Translations under genes and position numbers: made by a program
The notes under the pieces: generated by a model
Database searches by the model: none
Seen by the model: the letters and a program-made list of their open reading frames with translations, nothing else
Told to the model about the DNA's origin: nothing
Assembly: GCA_031411655.1 (NCBI GenBank)
Contig: JANOBM010000090.1
Coordinates: 1 to 64,000 of the forward strand
Direction of reading: 5' to 3'
Source of the DNA: UBA6163 sp031411655
GTDB taxonomy: Bacteria > Planctomycetota > Planctomycetia > Pirellulales > Pirellulaceae
Length of the DNA stretch: 64,000 nt
Part shown: piece after piece, positions 19,966-29,167 of the stretch
How positions within the stretch are numbered: position 1 is the stretch's first letter
Layout of the letters: the number at the start of each line of letters is the position of its first letter

Positions 19966-20219
19966 TGTCGGGTCTCAAATGGAAAACGGGGCGGGAGTCG
20001 TCGAACGATCATCGATCGCGAAAAGCATTTGATCGGGGACGCATTGGATGCCATTTCGCCTATCGAGTTTATCCGCATTGGTCAATGTATGTTATTCATG
20101 CCTCGTGTCTGAAATTCGGAGTCGGTATCTAGAGGTGGGTCGAGATGGGTGGCGAGAGGTGGTAGGGAAGCTGCAACTTTGCTACCGTGACAGTCTTTGA
20201 CCGCTCTGTTTAGGCCATC

Positions 20220-21770
20220 ATGATTCGTACTCGATTTGCTCCCAGCCCGACTGGGTATCTCCATATTGGCGGCGTCCGAACGGCCCTATTTAACTGGCTG
20301 CTTGCGCGGCAATCGGGTGGAAAGTTCATCCTTCGGATCGATGACACTGATCAGCAGCGTAACGTTCATGAAGCGATTGCACCGATTCTTGAGGGATTTC
20401 GTTGGCTTGGGCTCGATTGGGATGAAGGCCCGGAAGTAGGTGGTCCCCATGAGCCGTACTATCAATCTCAGCGTGCTGATCGACATAAAGCAGCTGCGGC
20501 GGAGCTGGTCGCATCAGGACATGCGTACCGCGACTACTCGCGAGCCGAGGAAATGCAGCAGCTTCGCGAACAAGCCGAACGCGACAAAGTACCGTTTGTT
20601 TACGATCGTCGGTGGATGGCGGTTGACGAAGAGCAAGTGGCTGCTTTTACAGCCGAGGGGCGAACTCCGGTTGTTCGACTCCTTATGCCGCGCGATGGCG
20701 AGTGTGTGATCCAAGATAAAGTGCGGGGGGAAGTTCGGGTTCAATGGTCTGGCGAACCGGACCATGTGATTCAGCGTGCCGATGGGAGCTGCCTCTATCA
20801 CCTTGCAAGTGTCGTTGACGATCACGATTTTGAAATCACGCATGTGGTGCGGGCCGAAGAACATTTGCCGAATACACCTCGGCAAATCTTTATTTTGGAA
20901 TCGCTCGGCTATCCCCGTCCCGTTTACGCTCACCTCCCTTACGTTGCAGAGCCAGGCGGGACCGCGAAGCTAAGCAAGCGTAAGCTCAAGCAATATGCCA
21001 AAAATAAAGATTTTGCCGCACTTCTTCATCATGGCGAGCGGATCGCCCAACGCTCGCACCTGCCTCACAATGAGGATACGTTCAACCCGGTGATTGTGGA
21101 CTTTTATCGTGCGATTGGATTTCAGCCCGACGCGATTTTGAACTACTTGCTGTTGGTTGGTTGGTCGCTCGACGGAGAGCGCGAAAAGTTCACGGTTCCG
21201 GAAATGATTGAGGCATTCACGCTCGAGCGAGTGAACAAGGCGCCGGCAAGTTTTGATCCGCAGAAATTAACGGCTGTGCAAGCGGACCGGATGGCACAAT
21301 TGCCCATCGATACGAAGGTTGCCTTGGCGATGCCTTACGCGGAATCCGCGGGTTGGATCAGAGAGCCCGCCGATCGAGATCGCGTGAAGGCCGTGGTTCA
21401 GGCGGCAGGCGAGCGAATCAAGTTTGCTGGCGACATCTTGGACTTTGACTACTGTTTCGTTTCGGCGGATAGCATCGTGTATGATGAAAAGGCACTGCAG
21501 AAGCGAATCGTCAAGGCCGAGGGGGCCACGGAGCTACTTTCCGCATTCTCGGCACAGCTCGATAATATTGAGCCGTTCAGCGCGGAGATGACCGAAGGCG
21601 GTTTGAAACGGTTTTGTGATGCGAAAGGGATTGAGATTGGGCAGATTATTCATGCCCTGCGTGTTGCCGTGACCGGAGTTGCTGCGGGTTTTGGAATGTT
21701 CGAATCGCTTGAAATCATCGGTCGGGACGAAGTGAAAAGACGAATCGCGAGAGTTGTAGGAATGGGCTGA
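20220..21770 (+). CDS. gltX: Glutamate--tRNA ligase
   Basis: A 516-residue class I aminoacyl-tRNA synthetase that charges tRNA with glutamate using ATP in the cytoplasm. The HIGH-type motif is at residues 15-18 (PSPTGYLHIGG) and the KMSKS-type motif is KLSKR at 250-254. TRFAPSPTG, ALFNWLLAR and CLYHLASVVDDHDFEITHVVRAEEH are all GluRS signatures. The C-terminal helical anticodon-binding domain starts near residue 330 (FTLERVNKAPASFDPQKL). Length is close to the bacterial norm (about 470-510). Start is the ATG at 20220. Whether it also charges tRNA-Gln (non-discriminating form) cannot be told here. Confidence 0.95.
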   Translation: MIRTRFAPSPTGYLHIGGVRTALFNWLLARQSGGKFILRIDDTDQQRNVHEAIAPILEGFRWLGLDWDEGPEVGGPHEPYYQSQRADRHKAAAAELVASGHAYRDYSRAEEMQQLREQAERDKVPFVYDRRWMAVDEEQVAAFTAEGRTPVVRLLMPRDGECVIQDKVRGEVRVQWSGEPDHVIQRADGSCLYHLASVVDDHDFEITHVVRAEEHLPNTPRQIFILESLGYPRPVYAHLPYVAEPGGTAKLSKRKLKQYAKNKDFAALLHHGERIAQRSHLPHNEDTFNPVIVDFYRAIGFQPDAILNYLLLVGWSLDGEREKFTVPEMIEAFTLERVNKAPASFDPQKLTAVQADRMAQLPIDTKVALAMPYAESAGWIREPADRDRVKAVVQAAGERIKFAGDILDFDYCFVSADSIVYDEKALQKRIVKAEGATELLSAFSAQLDNIEPFSAEMTEGGLKRFCDAKGIEIGQIIHALRVAVTGVAAGFGMFESLEIIGRDEVKRRIARVVGMG

Positions 21771-21849
21771 TCCGATGTTTCTGGTCAACTGGAAGCGACT
21801 GGGTCGGTAGCGTTAAGGGCGAAAAATTAGGCGATAAGGCCGAGGATAA

Positions 21850-23205
21850 ATGATGAATGGAAAGTGGTTTTGTATCGCGGCAGTGATCGTAGCTTCGGGT
21901 TGTCGAGAAGAGATTCCTGTCCAATTCGAGCCGAATTTGGTGCATACGCACAAGTATGAAATCAAAGAGGGCTATTCAATGAAACAGGCGTCTGACGACA
22001 CCACGTGGGTCGTTGCGGAGATGTTTGGAACGCCCGATATGCCGAAATTGCCAGAAGTTGTTTCGAAGGACGAAGAACTCGTCAAACTCGTGTCGATGGA
22101 TAGACTCATGCTCGCCGCGGGACCGGCTACGGAGTCCGGAAGCGGCCTTTACCGCAAGCACTGTGCCGATTGTCATGGTATCACCGGAAATGGGCGAGGT
22201 CCTACTGCGGCGATCATCAATCCCTATCCGCGCGATTACCGTACGGGGATTTTTAAGTTCAAAACCACCACTCGCGGTAGTAAGCCGATTCGCGAAGACC
22301 TCGCCCGGGCGATTCGACTGGGAATTGCTGGAACGGCAATGAAACCTATTCCCGGATTGACTGAGGACGGCGTTCAGGCTCTCACCGACTATGTCATCTA
22401 CCTTTCATGGCGCGGTGAAACCGAGCGTGCGATTGTCGACTCCGCAATTTTTGATTTGGATCTTGAGGCGGGGGAGCGGATCATCAATCCCGTGTTGAAA
22501 AATAGTGCGAGTGAGGAAGACAAAGAGTCGTTTGCGGAGCAGTGGGAGTTGGTGGAGGACATCGTCGGTGAGATTGGTGGCTCGTGGCTTGATGCGGCTG
22601 ACGAAGTAGTCGAAGTGCCGTCTCCACCTGCAGAGATTCCGATGGCAAACAATCACGCTGAGTTTGTGGTATTGGCGACCGGTCCGTCCGCTGATGCTGT
22701 CAAGCAATCGGTCGAACGCGGACGAGAGTTGTTCAAAGGAAAGGTTGCTTCGTGTAGCAAGTGTCACGGTGAAGGTGGGTTGGGTAACGGTCAAACCACC
22801 GATTTCGACGACTGGACAAAGGATTGGACGGTGCGTGTGGGACTGGATCCGCTGAAAAAGGAAACGATTGTGCCGTTGCTTGCCAGGGGGGCCTTGCCGC
22901 CATTGACCATCTCCCCTCGCAATTTCGCAGAGGGATACTTCCGCGGTGGAGACAGCGCCGCCGACCTGTGGCTGCGAATTTCGCAAGGAATTGAAGGAAC
23001 GCCGATGCCGGCAGCGACGTTCGTGCCAGGTGAGTTCGAAGAAGAAGACATCTGGCACCTCATCAACTTCATTCGCTCGCTACAAACCGGCGAGGCGGGG
23101 TCTTTGCCAACCCCACCGACCGACGCTCCAAAAGTTGTTCCTCCGGCCGCTGGCGCCCCCACGCCGGCCGCTGCGCCAGCGGAGCTAAAGACGGTGATGA
23201 GGTAA
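21850..23205 (+). CDS. Dihaem cytochrome c lipoprotein
   Basis: A 451-residue protein with a lipoprotein signal: a hydrophobic stretch ends in VASGC, placing the lipidated cysteine at residue 18. Two class I cytochrome c domains follow. The first has CADCH at 105-109 with GNGRGPTA and a distal GTAMKP; the second has CSKCH at 302-306, with a distal GTPMPA supplying the axial methionine. The C-terminus is a proline/alanine-rich tail. The pattern resembles cytochrome subunits of planctomycete alternative complex or oxidase systems, but no partner genes lie nearby. It begins 79 bp after gltX; co-transcription is possible but the functions are unrelated. Confidence 0.85.
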   Translation: MMNGKWFCIAAVIVASGCREEIPVQFEPNLVHTHKYEIKEGYSMKQASDDTTWVVAEMFGTPDMPKLPEVVSKDEELVKLVSMDRLMLAAGPATESGSGLYRKHCADCHGITGNGRGPTAAIINPYPRDYRTGIFKFKTTTRGSKPIREDLARAIRLGIAGTAMKPIPGLTEDGVQALTDYVIYLSWRGETERAIVDSAIFDLDLEAGERIINPVLKNSASEEDKESFAEQWELVEDIVGEIGGSWLDAADEVVEVPSPPAEIPMANNHAEFVVLATGPSADAVKQSVERGRELFKGKVASCSKCHGEGGLGNGQTTDFDDWTKDWTVRVGLDPLKKETIVPLLARGALPPLTISPRNFAEGYFRGGDSAADLWLRISQGIEGTPMPAATFVPGEFEEEDIWHLINFIRSLQTGEAGSLPTPPTDAPKVVPPAAGAPTPAAAPAELKTVMR

Positions 23206-23283
23206 CGGTTTTGTGTTGGTATCACTCCATTTCCTATGATTTGGGCCATCGACGCGAATTTAGGAAAACGGCTTAATCGTGAG

Positions 23284-23312
23284 TTGACTGATACGGCTGC
23301 AGTTTCTAACAT
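23284..23312 (+). promoter_or_regulatory. Sigma-70-type promoter for rpmF-fab operon
   Basis: TTGACT (23284-23289), a 17-bp spacer, and TAACAT (23307-23312) give a near-consensus vegetative promoter. Transcription would start near 23320, leaving a leader of about 60 nt before rpmF. Read directly from sequence; activity is inferred. Confidence 0.55.
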
Positions 23313-23381
23313 ACGCGGCCCTACAGTTTTACGCGGCGAAAACCGCCGTTTCCCCTGCATTTCCGAAAAGAGTGACGTGCC

Positions 23382-23564
23382 ATGGCCGTCCCCAAGCGAA
23401 GACACAGCAACAGTCGAACCGGCAAGCGTCGGTCGCACCATCACCTCACCAAGCGGCAAATTGCATATTGTCCAGCTTGCGCAACCGCTGTTCCGACTCA
23501 CACGCTTTGCCCCAAATGCGGTTATTACCAGGGCCGAATCGTTGTTGAAAACGACGAGCAGTAG
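23382..23564 (+). CDS. rpmF: 50S ribosomal protein L32
   Basis: A 60-residue basic protein beginning MAVPKRRHSNSRTGKRRSHH, the typical bL32 N-terminus, with a zinc ribbon of two CxxC pairs (CPAC and CPKC, about residues 30-46). It is a component of the large ribosomal subunit. It ends 5 bp before fabD and is preceded by a good promoter, so it probably leads a transcript rpmF-fabD-fabG. The rpmF-fab linkage is an old bacterial arrangement tying ribosome production to fatty-acid synthesis. Confidence 0.95.
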   Translation: MAVPKRRHSNSRTGKRRSHHHLTKRQIAYCPACATAVPTHTLCPKCGYYQGRIVVENDEQ

Positions 23565-23569
23565 TCAGC

Positions 23570-24505
23570 ATGCCGCTGAATGTTGATTCGGTCGGGCTCG
23601 TTTTTCCCGGTCAAGGCGCCCAATCGGTCGGAATGGGCCGGTGGTTGGTGGATAGCCATGCCACCGCAAAACGAGTCTACGATGTTGCACGCGAGGTGCT
23701 GGGTTATGACCTGCTTGGTCTTTGCTTGAATGGACCTTCGGACCAGCTTGACGCAACGGAATTTAGCCAACCGGCACTCTTTGTCTGCTCCATGGCCGCG
23801 GCTGAGGTTTGGAAGGAGCAGCAGCCCGATCTCGTTCCAAGAGTCAAGGCGGCAGCAGGACTTAGCCTTGGTGAATATTCGGCGATTTGCTACGCGGGAG
23901 GTCTTGGCTTCGAGGACGGATTGAAGCTCGTCCAGAAACGAGGCCAAGCGATGCAGCTCGCCGCAGACGTGGTTTCAAGCGGGATGGCGAGCGTGATTGG
24001 AATCGATTTGGATTCGCTCACCAATCTTTGTAATCACCTTCGCGCTGAAGGTGAGGTTCTGCAGCCCGCGAACATTCTTTGTCCGGGCAATATTGCTGTT
24101 TCAGGACACCTCACCGCGATCGAGCGACTGATTCAGGCCGCGCCCGCAGCGGGGGCTTCGAAAGTCATACCGCTAGCGGTGGCCGGGGCCTTTCATACGT
24201 CGTTGATGCAACCGGCGGCTCAGTCTTTGGCTTCCGCTTTAGCTGCCGTTCCAATTCGCGACTTAACCATTCCTGTTTACAGCAACGTCGATGCTTCTGT
24301 CCACCTTTCCGGCAGTGAATTTACTCATTTGCTCTCCAAGCAACTGGTTAGTCCGGTGCGTTGGGAGGATTCGGTTCGCAAGATGATCGACGATGGCGTC
24401 GAGGCATTTGTTGAAATCGGTACCGGTCGTGTGCTGCGTGGCACTATCAAGCGGGTCAATCGTAAGTTGCCGCTCGAGGGCTTTGGTGACGGCGAAGACA
24501 CGTGA
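23570..24505 (+). CDS. fabD: Malonyl-CoA:ACP transacylase
   Basis: A 311-residue enzyme that moves malonyl from CoA to acyl carrier protein, the entry step of type II fatty-acid elongation. The N-terminal GQGAQSVGMGRWL is the family signature. The nucleophile is Ser99 in GLSLGEYSA (GHSLGEY is more usual; the H to L change occurs in this family). VAGAFHTSLMQPA holds the catalytic histidine, and the end VRWEDSVRKMIDDG...EIGTGRVLRG is typical. It begins 5 bp after rpmF and is followed by fabG 41 bp on. The plsX and fabH genes that often stand between rpmF and fabD are absent. Confidence 0.95.
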   Translation: MPLNVDSVGLVFPGQGAQSVGMGRWLVDSHATAKRVYDVAREVLGYDLLGLCLNGPSDQLDATEFSQPALFVCSMAAAEVWKEQQPDLVPRVKAAAGLSLGEYSAICYAGGLGFEDGLKLVQKRGQAMQLAADVVSSGMASVIGIDLDSLTNLCNHLRAEGEVLQPANILCPGNIAVSGHLTAIERLIQAAPAAGASKVIPLAVAGAFHTSLMQPAAQSLASALAAVPIRDLTIPVYSNVDASVHLSGSEFTHLLSKQLVSPVRWEDSVRKMIDDGVEAFVEIGTGRVLRGTIKRVNRKLPLEGFGDGEDT

Positions 24506-24546
24506 TTGGGTAGATCCATTTTCTCTTTTGGTTTGGACGGTATTTC

Positions 24547-25305
24547 ATGGAATTGTCACTGAAGGCCGACTTGTCTAATCAAGTTGCCGTTGTCACCGGA
24601 GCGTCGCAAGGTCTTGGCAAAGCGGTCGCTGTCGCGTTGGGAATGAACGGTGCTAAGGTCGTATGTTTGGCGAGAAACGCAGAAAAACTGCAAGATACGG
24701 TCGCGAAAATAGAAGAGCTGGGTGGTTCGGCGTTGGCGATTTCCTGTGATGTGACAGATCGTGCTGCCGCTGCCGCCGCGATTGACAACACCGCCAGTCA
24801 ACACGGGCGATTGGATATCCTTGTAAATAATGCCGGAATTACCCGTGATAAATTGCTTCGAGGCATGTCGGACGAGGAGTGGGACGACGTGATTTCGACG
24901 AATTTAACAAGCTGTTTTGTGTGTTGCCGAGCAGCCGCCAACCTGATGCGGAAAGCGAAGTACGGGCGAATCATTAACATGGCCAGCATTTCTGGTTTGA
25001 TTGGAAATCCCGGGCAAGCGAACTATTCCGCAAGTAAAGCGGGAATGATCGGATTCACCAGGACGCTGAGCAAAGAACTTGCCAATCGAGCCATTACCGT
25101 CAACGCTGTCGCACCAGGATTTATTGAAAGTGACATGACCGCCAAGCTTGGGGACGTTGTCATGGAGGAGGTTCGCAAGCGAATTCCGGCCCATCGAGTC
25201 GGAACTCCCGAAGACGTTGCGGCGGCCGTCCTGTTCCTTGCCTCCCGTGCGGCAGGGTATATTACGGGTCAAACGATCGTCGTCGACGGTGGGATGGTGG
25301 GGTAA
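24547..25305 (+). CDS. fabG: 3-oxoacyl-ACP reductase
   Basis: A 252-residue short-chain dehydrogenase that reduces 3-oxoacyl-ACP with NADPH in fatty-acid elongation. Seen: the cofactor loop TGASQGLGKA (about residues 18-27), NNAGIT, the catalytic serine in INMASISGLIGN (about 147), and Tyr160/Lys164 in YSASKAG. The C-terminus ITGQTIVVDGGM is characteristic of FabG. SDRs are hard to assign by sequence alone, but the place between fabD and acpP makes FabG very likely. Confidence 0.95.
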   Translation: MELSLKADLSNQVAVVTGASQGLGKAVAVALGMNGAKVVCLARNAEKLQDTVAKIEELGGSALAISCDVTDRAAAAAAIDNTASQHGRLDILVNNAGITRDKLLRGMSDEEWDDVISTNLTSCFVCCRAAANLMRKAKYGRIINMASISGLIGNPGQANYSASKAGMIGFTRTLSKELANRAITVNAVAPGFIESDMTAKLGDVVMEEVRKRIPAHRVGTPEDVAAAVLFLASRAAGYITGQTIVVDGGMVG

Positions 25306-25323
25306 TCCATTTTTATCGGCATA

Positions 25324-25353
25324 TTGACGCGTTTTGACCGTTTCCCCTATGTT
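25324..25353 (+). promoter_or_regulatory. Possible promoter for acpP
   Basis: TTGACG (25324-25329), an 18-bp spacer and TATGTT (25348-25353) lie in the 196-bp gap between fabG and acpP, which would allow separate high-level expression of the carrier protein. The leader would be about 140 nt. A moderate match only. Confidence 0.35.
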
Positions 25354-25501
25354 TGCGCAGGTTGACAGGGAGATGAAAGCGGTCAAGTGTGCCGAAAGCG
25401 GTTGTTTATCTCGAAGTTGCAATTGGTTGGGTCGCTACGTTCCCCCGTAGTTTTTCTCATTTACACTCACAAATAACAAATTAGATTTTCAGGAGAATCC
25501 C

Positions 25502-25747
25502 ATGGCTACGGTAGAAGAACGCGTTGTTGATATCGTCGCGGAGCAATTGGGCGTCGATAAAGACAAGATCACTCGCGAAACCTCATTCGTGAATGATTTG
25601 GGAGCAGATTCGCTCGACACCGTTGAATTGGTGATGGAATTGGAAGAGGAATTTGACATCAGCATTCCAGATGATGCCGCTGAAAAAATCCAAAAAGTTG
25701 GCGAAGCGATTAGCTATATCGAAAGCACCAAAGGCGACGACGCCTGA
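25502..25747 (+). CDS. acpP: Acyl carrier protein
   Basis: An 81-residue acidic protein that carries growing acyl chains on a 4'-phosphopantetheine. The attachment serine is Ser37 in GADSLDTVELVMELEEEF, the universal ACP motif, and the fold-typical end IPDDAAEKIQKVGEAISYIE follows. A clear ribosome binding site AGGAG (25491-25495) stands six bases before the ATG, stronger than at neighbouring genes, as expected for an abundant protein. A strong terminator follows 49 bp after the stop. Confidence 0.97.
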   Translation: MATVEERVVDIVAEQLGVDKDKITRETSFVNDLGADSLDTVELVMELEEEFDISIPDDAAEKIQKVGEAISYIESTKGDDA

Positions 25748-25795
25748 TCATTCGTTTTGCTAACCAGACTCGCATCATTTGATAAACGATGCAAC

Positions 25796-25830
25796 AATGC
25801 CGTCCCGCTTAATGGGGCGGCATTTTTTAT
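25796..25830 (+). terminator. Factor-independent terminator after acpP
   Basis: The arms aatgccgtccc (25796-25806) and ggggcggcatt (25814-25824) form an 11-bp stem with one G-T pair around a 7-nt loop, followed directly by a T run. It sits between acpP and fabF, so part of the transcript should end here and leave fabF at a lower level or under its own promoter. Confidence 0.85.
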
Positions 25831-25866
25831 TTGGTCTAGAACTTTTTTGCATGGGTTCGGTTCGCG

Positions 25867-27111
25867 ATGAATCATCGACGGGTAGTCGTCACGGGTATGG
25901 GCTTGGTCACGCCGCTGGGCCATTGCGTCGACGATGTTTGGCAACGATTGCTCGAAGGCCATTGCGGAATCCATCGGCTTACGACGATCGATACCAGCGC
26001 GCATAAAATCCATATCGGTGGTGACATTGCTGATTTTGATGTCGGTGATTTTGCCGATGCTCGTGAGGTCAAGCGGCTCGATCGCTTTACTCAGTTTGCA
26101 TTGCGCGCCGGTGGCACGGCCGTGAGAGCGTCCGGACTTGATTTCGAAAAGGAGGATCGCGCCAAATGCGGTGTCATCCTTGGTTCTGGTATTGGTGGAC
26201 TTTCGGAGATCGAATCTCAGATCGAAAGAATGATTGAGAAGGGGCCCGACCGCGTTAGCCCTTTTACCGTCCCGAAGATGATGCTCAATGCAGCCGGTGG
26301 TAACCTCTCAATCTATTATGGGCTCAAAGGGCCAAACTTTGCGATTGCAACCGCGTGTGCTAGCGCGACCAACGCAATGGGTGAGGCTTTGCGAAGCATT
26401 CGCCGTGGCGAAACCGACATCATGATCACCGGGGGTAGCGAAGCAGCCATCACTCGCATGGGCTTGGCAGCCTTTCAAAACATGAAGGCTCTTTCATCTC
26501 GAAATGACGAGCCGCATCGCGCCAGTCGCCCGTTCGACATCGGTCGCGATGGATTCGTGTTGAGCGAAGGAGCCGGTGTCCTCGTATTTGAGGAGCTTGA
26601 GCGCGCGATAAAGCGAGGTGCAACGATTCATGGTGAAGTGCTTGGATACGGCACAACGAGTGACGCGGGACACATCACCGCTCCCGACCCCGACGGACGC
26701 GGCGCCGCTGCGGCAATGCGGGCGGCGATCACCGATGCTTGCATCGATCCAGCAGATATCGACTATATCAATGCGCACGGCACAAGCACTCCGCTCGGTG
26801 ATAAGGCGGAAACGGTCGCGATCAAGCAAGTCTTTGGTGAACATGCCCGAAAGGTTGCGATCAGCAGCACGAAGAGCTCGCTAGGTCACTCGCTCGGTGC
26901 CAGTGGCGGAATCGAGATGGTGATCGCGACAAAAGCCGTGATGGAAGGGGTGATCCCTCCTACGATTAATCTCGAAAACCAAGACCCTGAATGCGATCTG
27001 GATTACACGGCGCTTCGCCCCGTGCATCGCAAAGTGCGAGTTGCCTTGAGCAATAGTTTTGGCTTCGGCGGACACAATGCGTGTATCATCGTCGGTGAAC
27101 TGCGAAGCTAG
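25867..27111 (+). CDS. fabF: 3-oxoacyl-ACP synthase II
   Basis: A 414-residue condensing enzyme that elongates acyl-ACP with malonyl-ACP. The N-terminus VVVTGMGLVTPLG and the Cys-His-His triad are clear: Cys164 in TACASATNAMGEA, His304 in NAHGTSTPLGDKAE and His341 in SSLGHSLGASGG. This C-H-H arrangement marks KAS I/II (FabB/FabF), not FabH (C-H-N). The end SNSFGFGGHNACIIVG is typical. It lies 119 bp after acpP, beyond a terminator, and its 3' end faces the VWA gene at a 32-bp distance. Confidence 0.95.
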   Translation: MNHRRVVVTGMGLVTPLGHCVDDVWQRLLEGHCGIHRLTTIDTSAHKIHIGGDIADFDVGDFADAREVKRLDRFTQFALRAGGTAVRASGLDFEKEDRAKCGVILGSGIGGLSEIESQIERMIEKGPDRVSPFTVPKMMLNAAGGNLSIYYGLKGPNFAIATACASATNAMGEALRSIRRGETDIMITGGSEAAITRMGLAAFQNMKALSSRNDEPHRASRPFDIGRDGFVLSEGAGVLVFEELERAIKRGATIHGEVLGYGTTSDAGHITAPDPDGRGAAAAMRAAITDACIDPADIDYINAHGTSTPLGDKAETVAIKQVFGEHARKVAISSTKSSLGHSLGASGGIEMVIATKAVMEGVIPPTINLENQDPECDLDYTALRPVHRKVRVALSNSFGFGGHNACIIVGELRS

Positions 27112-27143
27112 TGAAGCCGGCAACGGCAACCAAGTCGCCATCG

Positions 27144-28865
27144 CTAGCTCTTGGGCTTGGGGACGTGTCGGTACTGTCCGCCGTTCTCCTTGGCAATCTT
27201 GATCATCGTTGCTTCCGCTTTGCGACCCGTCTCGCCTTCGATCCCATGATATCGAATGGTGTGGACGATGGAGATTGGCCCCGAATCGCCAAATAGATTC
27301 TCGTCCCGATTTTGCTCTTGGAGAATTTCTTCGATGGCGGTTGGGAATTCGCCATCGGACAACAAGAAGATGACATCGGGACGAAGGTTCAATGCAAAAG
27401 GTAGTACTTCGTAAGGTGCTTTGCCCTTGTTCATTTGAACCGTCATTGCCCATTGGCGGAGCTTCGCTTTGTTCTCCGGTGTCGCCATCACGCTCGCCGT
27501 CTCATCCGTGTTCGGATCGCTGATTCGCATGTATGACGGCTCTTCGTCAAAAAACACAACATAGAATCGTTGGTCGGCGGTCAACTGGTCGATGGAATCG
27601 AGGAGCTCATTTCTCGCGGCTTGAAAGCCATCACGCATACTCCCTGAACTGTCAACCAAGTAGACGAAATGGTTGCCGCCACCTTCGACGCCACAAAACT
27701 TCATTTTTGAATCGGATTCGCTGGCGAGCGACTTCATCATGGACTTGCTCATCGCGGAGCTAGATTCGTTGAGAAATTCCGTCGATGCCATGGGAACCGG
27801 TGCGGGTGGGACATCCATCGATAGTTCCGCTATCGCCATCGTTCCGACAGCGCTAATGTCATAAGCCGTTTCGGAAGGGACGGGTTCGCTTTCTTCAATG
27901 GGTTCGTTGGATTCGATCGAAAATGTTTCCATCGACTCCTCGTTCGACTCCGACGAAGACGCGGAAAATGCAACTTGATCTTTAGGTGGTTTGCTCGATA
28001 ACGTGAAGAGTCCGAGCAAAACGAGAATGGCAGCATGGACCAGTGAGCTGACAAACCACGACGCCGGTCGAAATCGTCGCTGAGACCCTTCTTCGGATTC
28101 ATCGTCCAAAGGGGTGACCATTGCGATGGGCAGTGGGAGTTTTGCTTTTACGGTTTCTCCCTGGTCGGAGAATAGGGCGAAGATTTTGCTTGAGACAGGC
28201 GGGTTTGCCGGTTCGAACGGAATGGTTGCCCCAATGACACTCTGCGTTTCTGTCGCCTGTGGTTCGCGAGCGTGACTATGGAGTTGACGCGGAGGGCCTG
28301 GATAACGGAGGGCTTGAAAATCATTGCCCTTAGCGGTTTCTGGCTTTGAGCTTTCAAGCAGCCCAATGTTGGGGGCAGCGACCATAGCCGAACCGGAATC
28401 GGTACGGACGAACTGGGTTTCTTCGTTTAAATCGGACCGGTCTAAATCGGACCCGTTTAAATCGGATAGACGGTTTTCTGCCGCCGAAGCTAGTCGGCCG
28501 AGTGATATTTCACCAAGGTTGCGTGAAGGCGATGCGACCGGAAAGAGTGGGCCTGAAGGCTGCTCCGGGAGGCGGTTTTGAAGCTTCGCGGTTCGGATTG
28601 CCCAACTATCTTGGGTAATCGAAGGCCCATGCGATTGGAATCCGTCCGGTTTGGAAGAAAATGTCGCTGCTGCGGCCCGATTGGGCAGATCGTCGTGTCG
28701 AATCGGGTGCTCCCGGCGCATCCGCTGCAGTTGAAGTTCGAGTTCGGCAGCCCTCGCGTCTAACCTTGCAACTTCGGCTTCGGCGCGAACTCGCCTGAGC
28801 TCCAACTCGATCTCAGTAGCCTTCGAGTGTGTAAGTAGATCGTCGATCACGATGAACTGCTCCAA
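27144..28865 (-). CDS. VWA-domain membrane protein
   Basis: A 573-residue protein. The N-terminus is a predicted coiled coil (about residues 10-55, with EIELELRRVRAEAEVARLDA). A long low-complexity region follows, then one transmembrane helix near residue 270-290 (FVSSLVHAAILVLLGLFTL) and a von Willebrand factor A domain from about 395 to the end. The MIDAS motif is DSSGSM (D-x-S-x-S, about 403-408), with VIFLLSDGEFP supplying a later metal-binding aspartate. VWA domains bind ligands through a divalent cation. The coiled coil would lie on one side of the membrane and VWA on the other. Planctomycetes have many VWA proteins of this layout; the partner is not known. Confidence 0.8.
   Translation of the reverse strand: MEQFIVIDDLLTHSKATEIELELRRVRAEAEVARLDARAAELELQLQRMRREHPIRHDDLPNRAAAATFSSKPDGFQSHGPSITQDSWAIRTAKLQNRLPEQPSGPLFPVASPSRNLGEISLGRLASAAENRLSDLNGSDLDRSDLNEETQFVRTDSGSAMVAAPNIGLLESSKPETAKGNDFQALRYPGPPRQLHSHAREPQATETQSVIGATIPFEPANPPVSSKIFALFSDQGETVKAKLPLPIAMVTPLDDESEEGSQRRFRPASWFVSSLVHAAILVLLGLFTLSSKPPKDQVAFSASSSESNEESMETFSIESNEPIEESEPVPSETAYDISAVGTMAIAELSMDVPPAPVPMASTEFLNESSSAMSKSMMKSLASESDSKMKFCGVEGGGNHFVYLVDSSGSMRDGFQAARNELLDSIDQLTADQRFYVVFFDEEPSYMRISDPNTDETASVMATPENKAKLRQWAMTVQMNKGKAPYEVLPFALNLRPDVIFLLSDGEFPTAIEEILQEQNRDENLFGDSGPISIVHTIRYHGIEGETGRKAEATMIKIAKENGGQYRHVPKPKS
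28426..28470 (-). repeat. Three 15-bp tandem repeats inside the VWA gene
   Basis: Three units of the form tttaaatcggaccgg, with few changes, lie in frame and code on the minus strand for SDLNGSDLDRSDLNE. They fall in the low-complexity linker before the transmembrane helix and look like a recent slippage expansion. Confidence 0.7.
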
Positions 28866-29167
28866 CGTAAATATCCGTTACCAACGCGTTTTATGCGAAC
28901 TATTGTGGGGCTCCTGAATTAGCTCCGCAAATGGGTTGAGGGTGGGACCGGTAAAAAATTGGTTAACTTTCCTATGCTTGCAACGCGATGCACCGCTCGG
29001 CCGGTCCTGCCGGTTGCCTGTGCTTGTCACAGTCGTCGGGTGCCGGATTGAAGGTACGCGTCATTCCTCAAATCGGAGTCGCGGAATTCGACTTGTTTTG
29101 CTTGGCCCCGCATTGGTAGTAACACGTTTCCGTTTGCAGCAAGAGTGTTCGTCGAAGGAGTTAGCCC
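28866..29167. other. Divergent promoter region
   Basis: 302 bp between the divergent VWA and POTRA genes. It should hold promoters for both, but no pair close to the -35/-10 consensus with correct spacing was found. A GAAGGAG ribosome binding site (29154-29160) stands just before the ATG at 29168. Confidence 0.4.
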
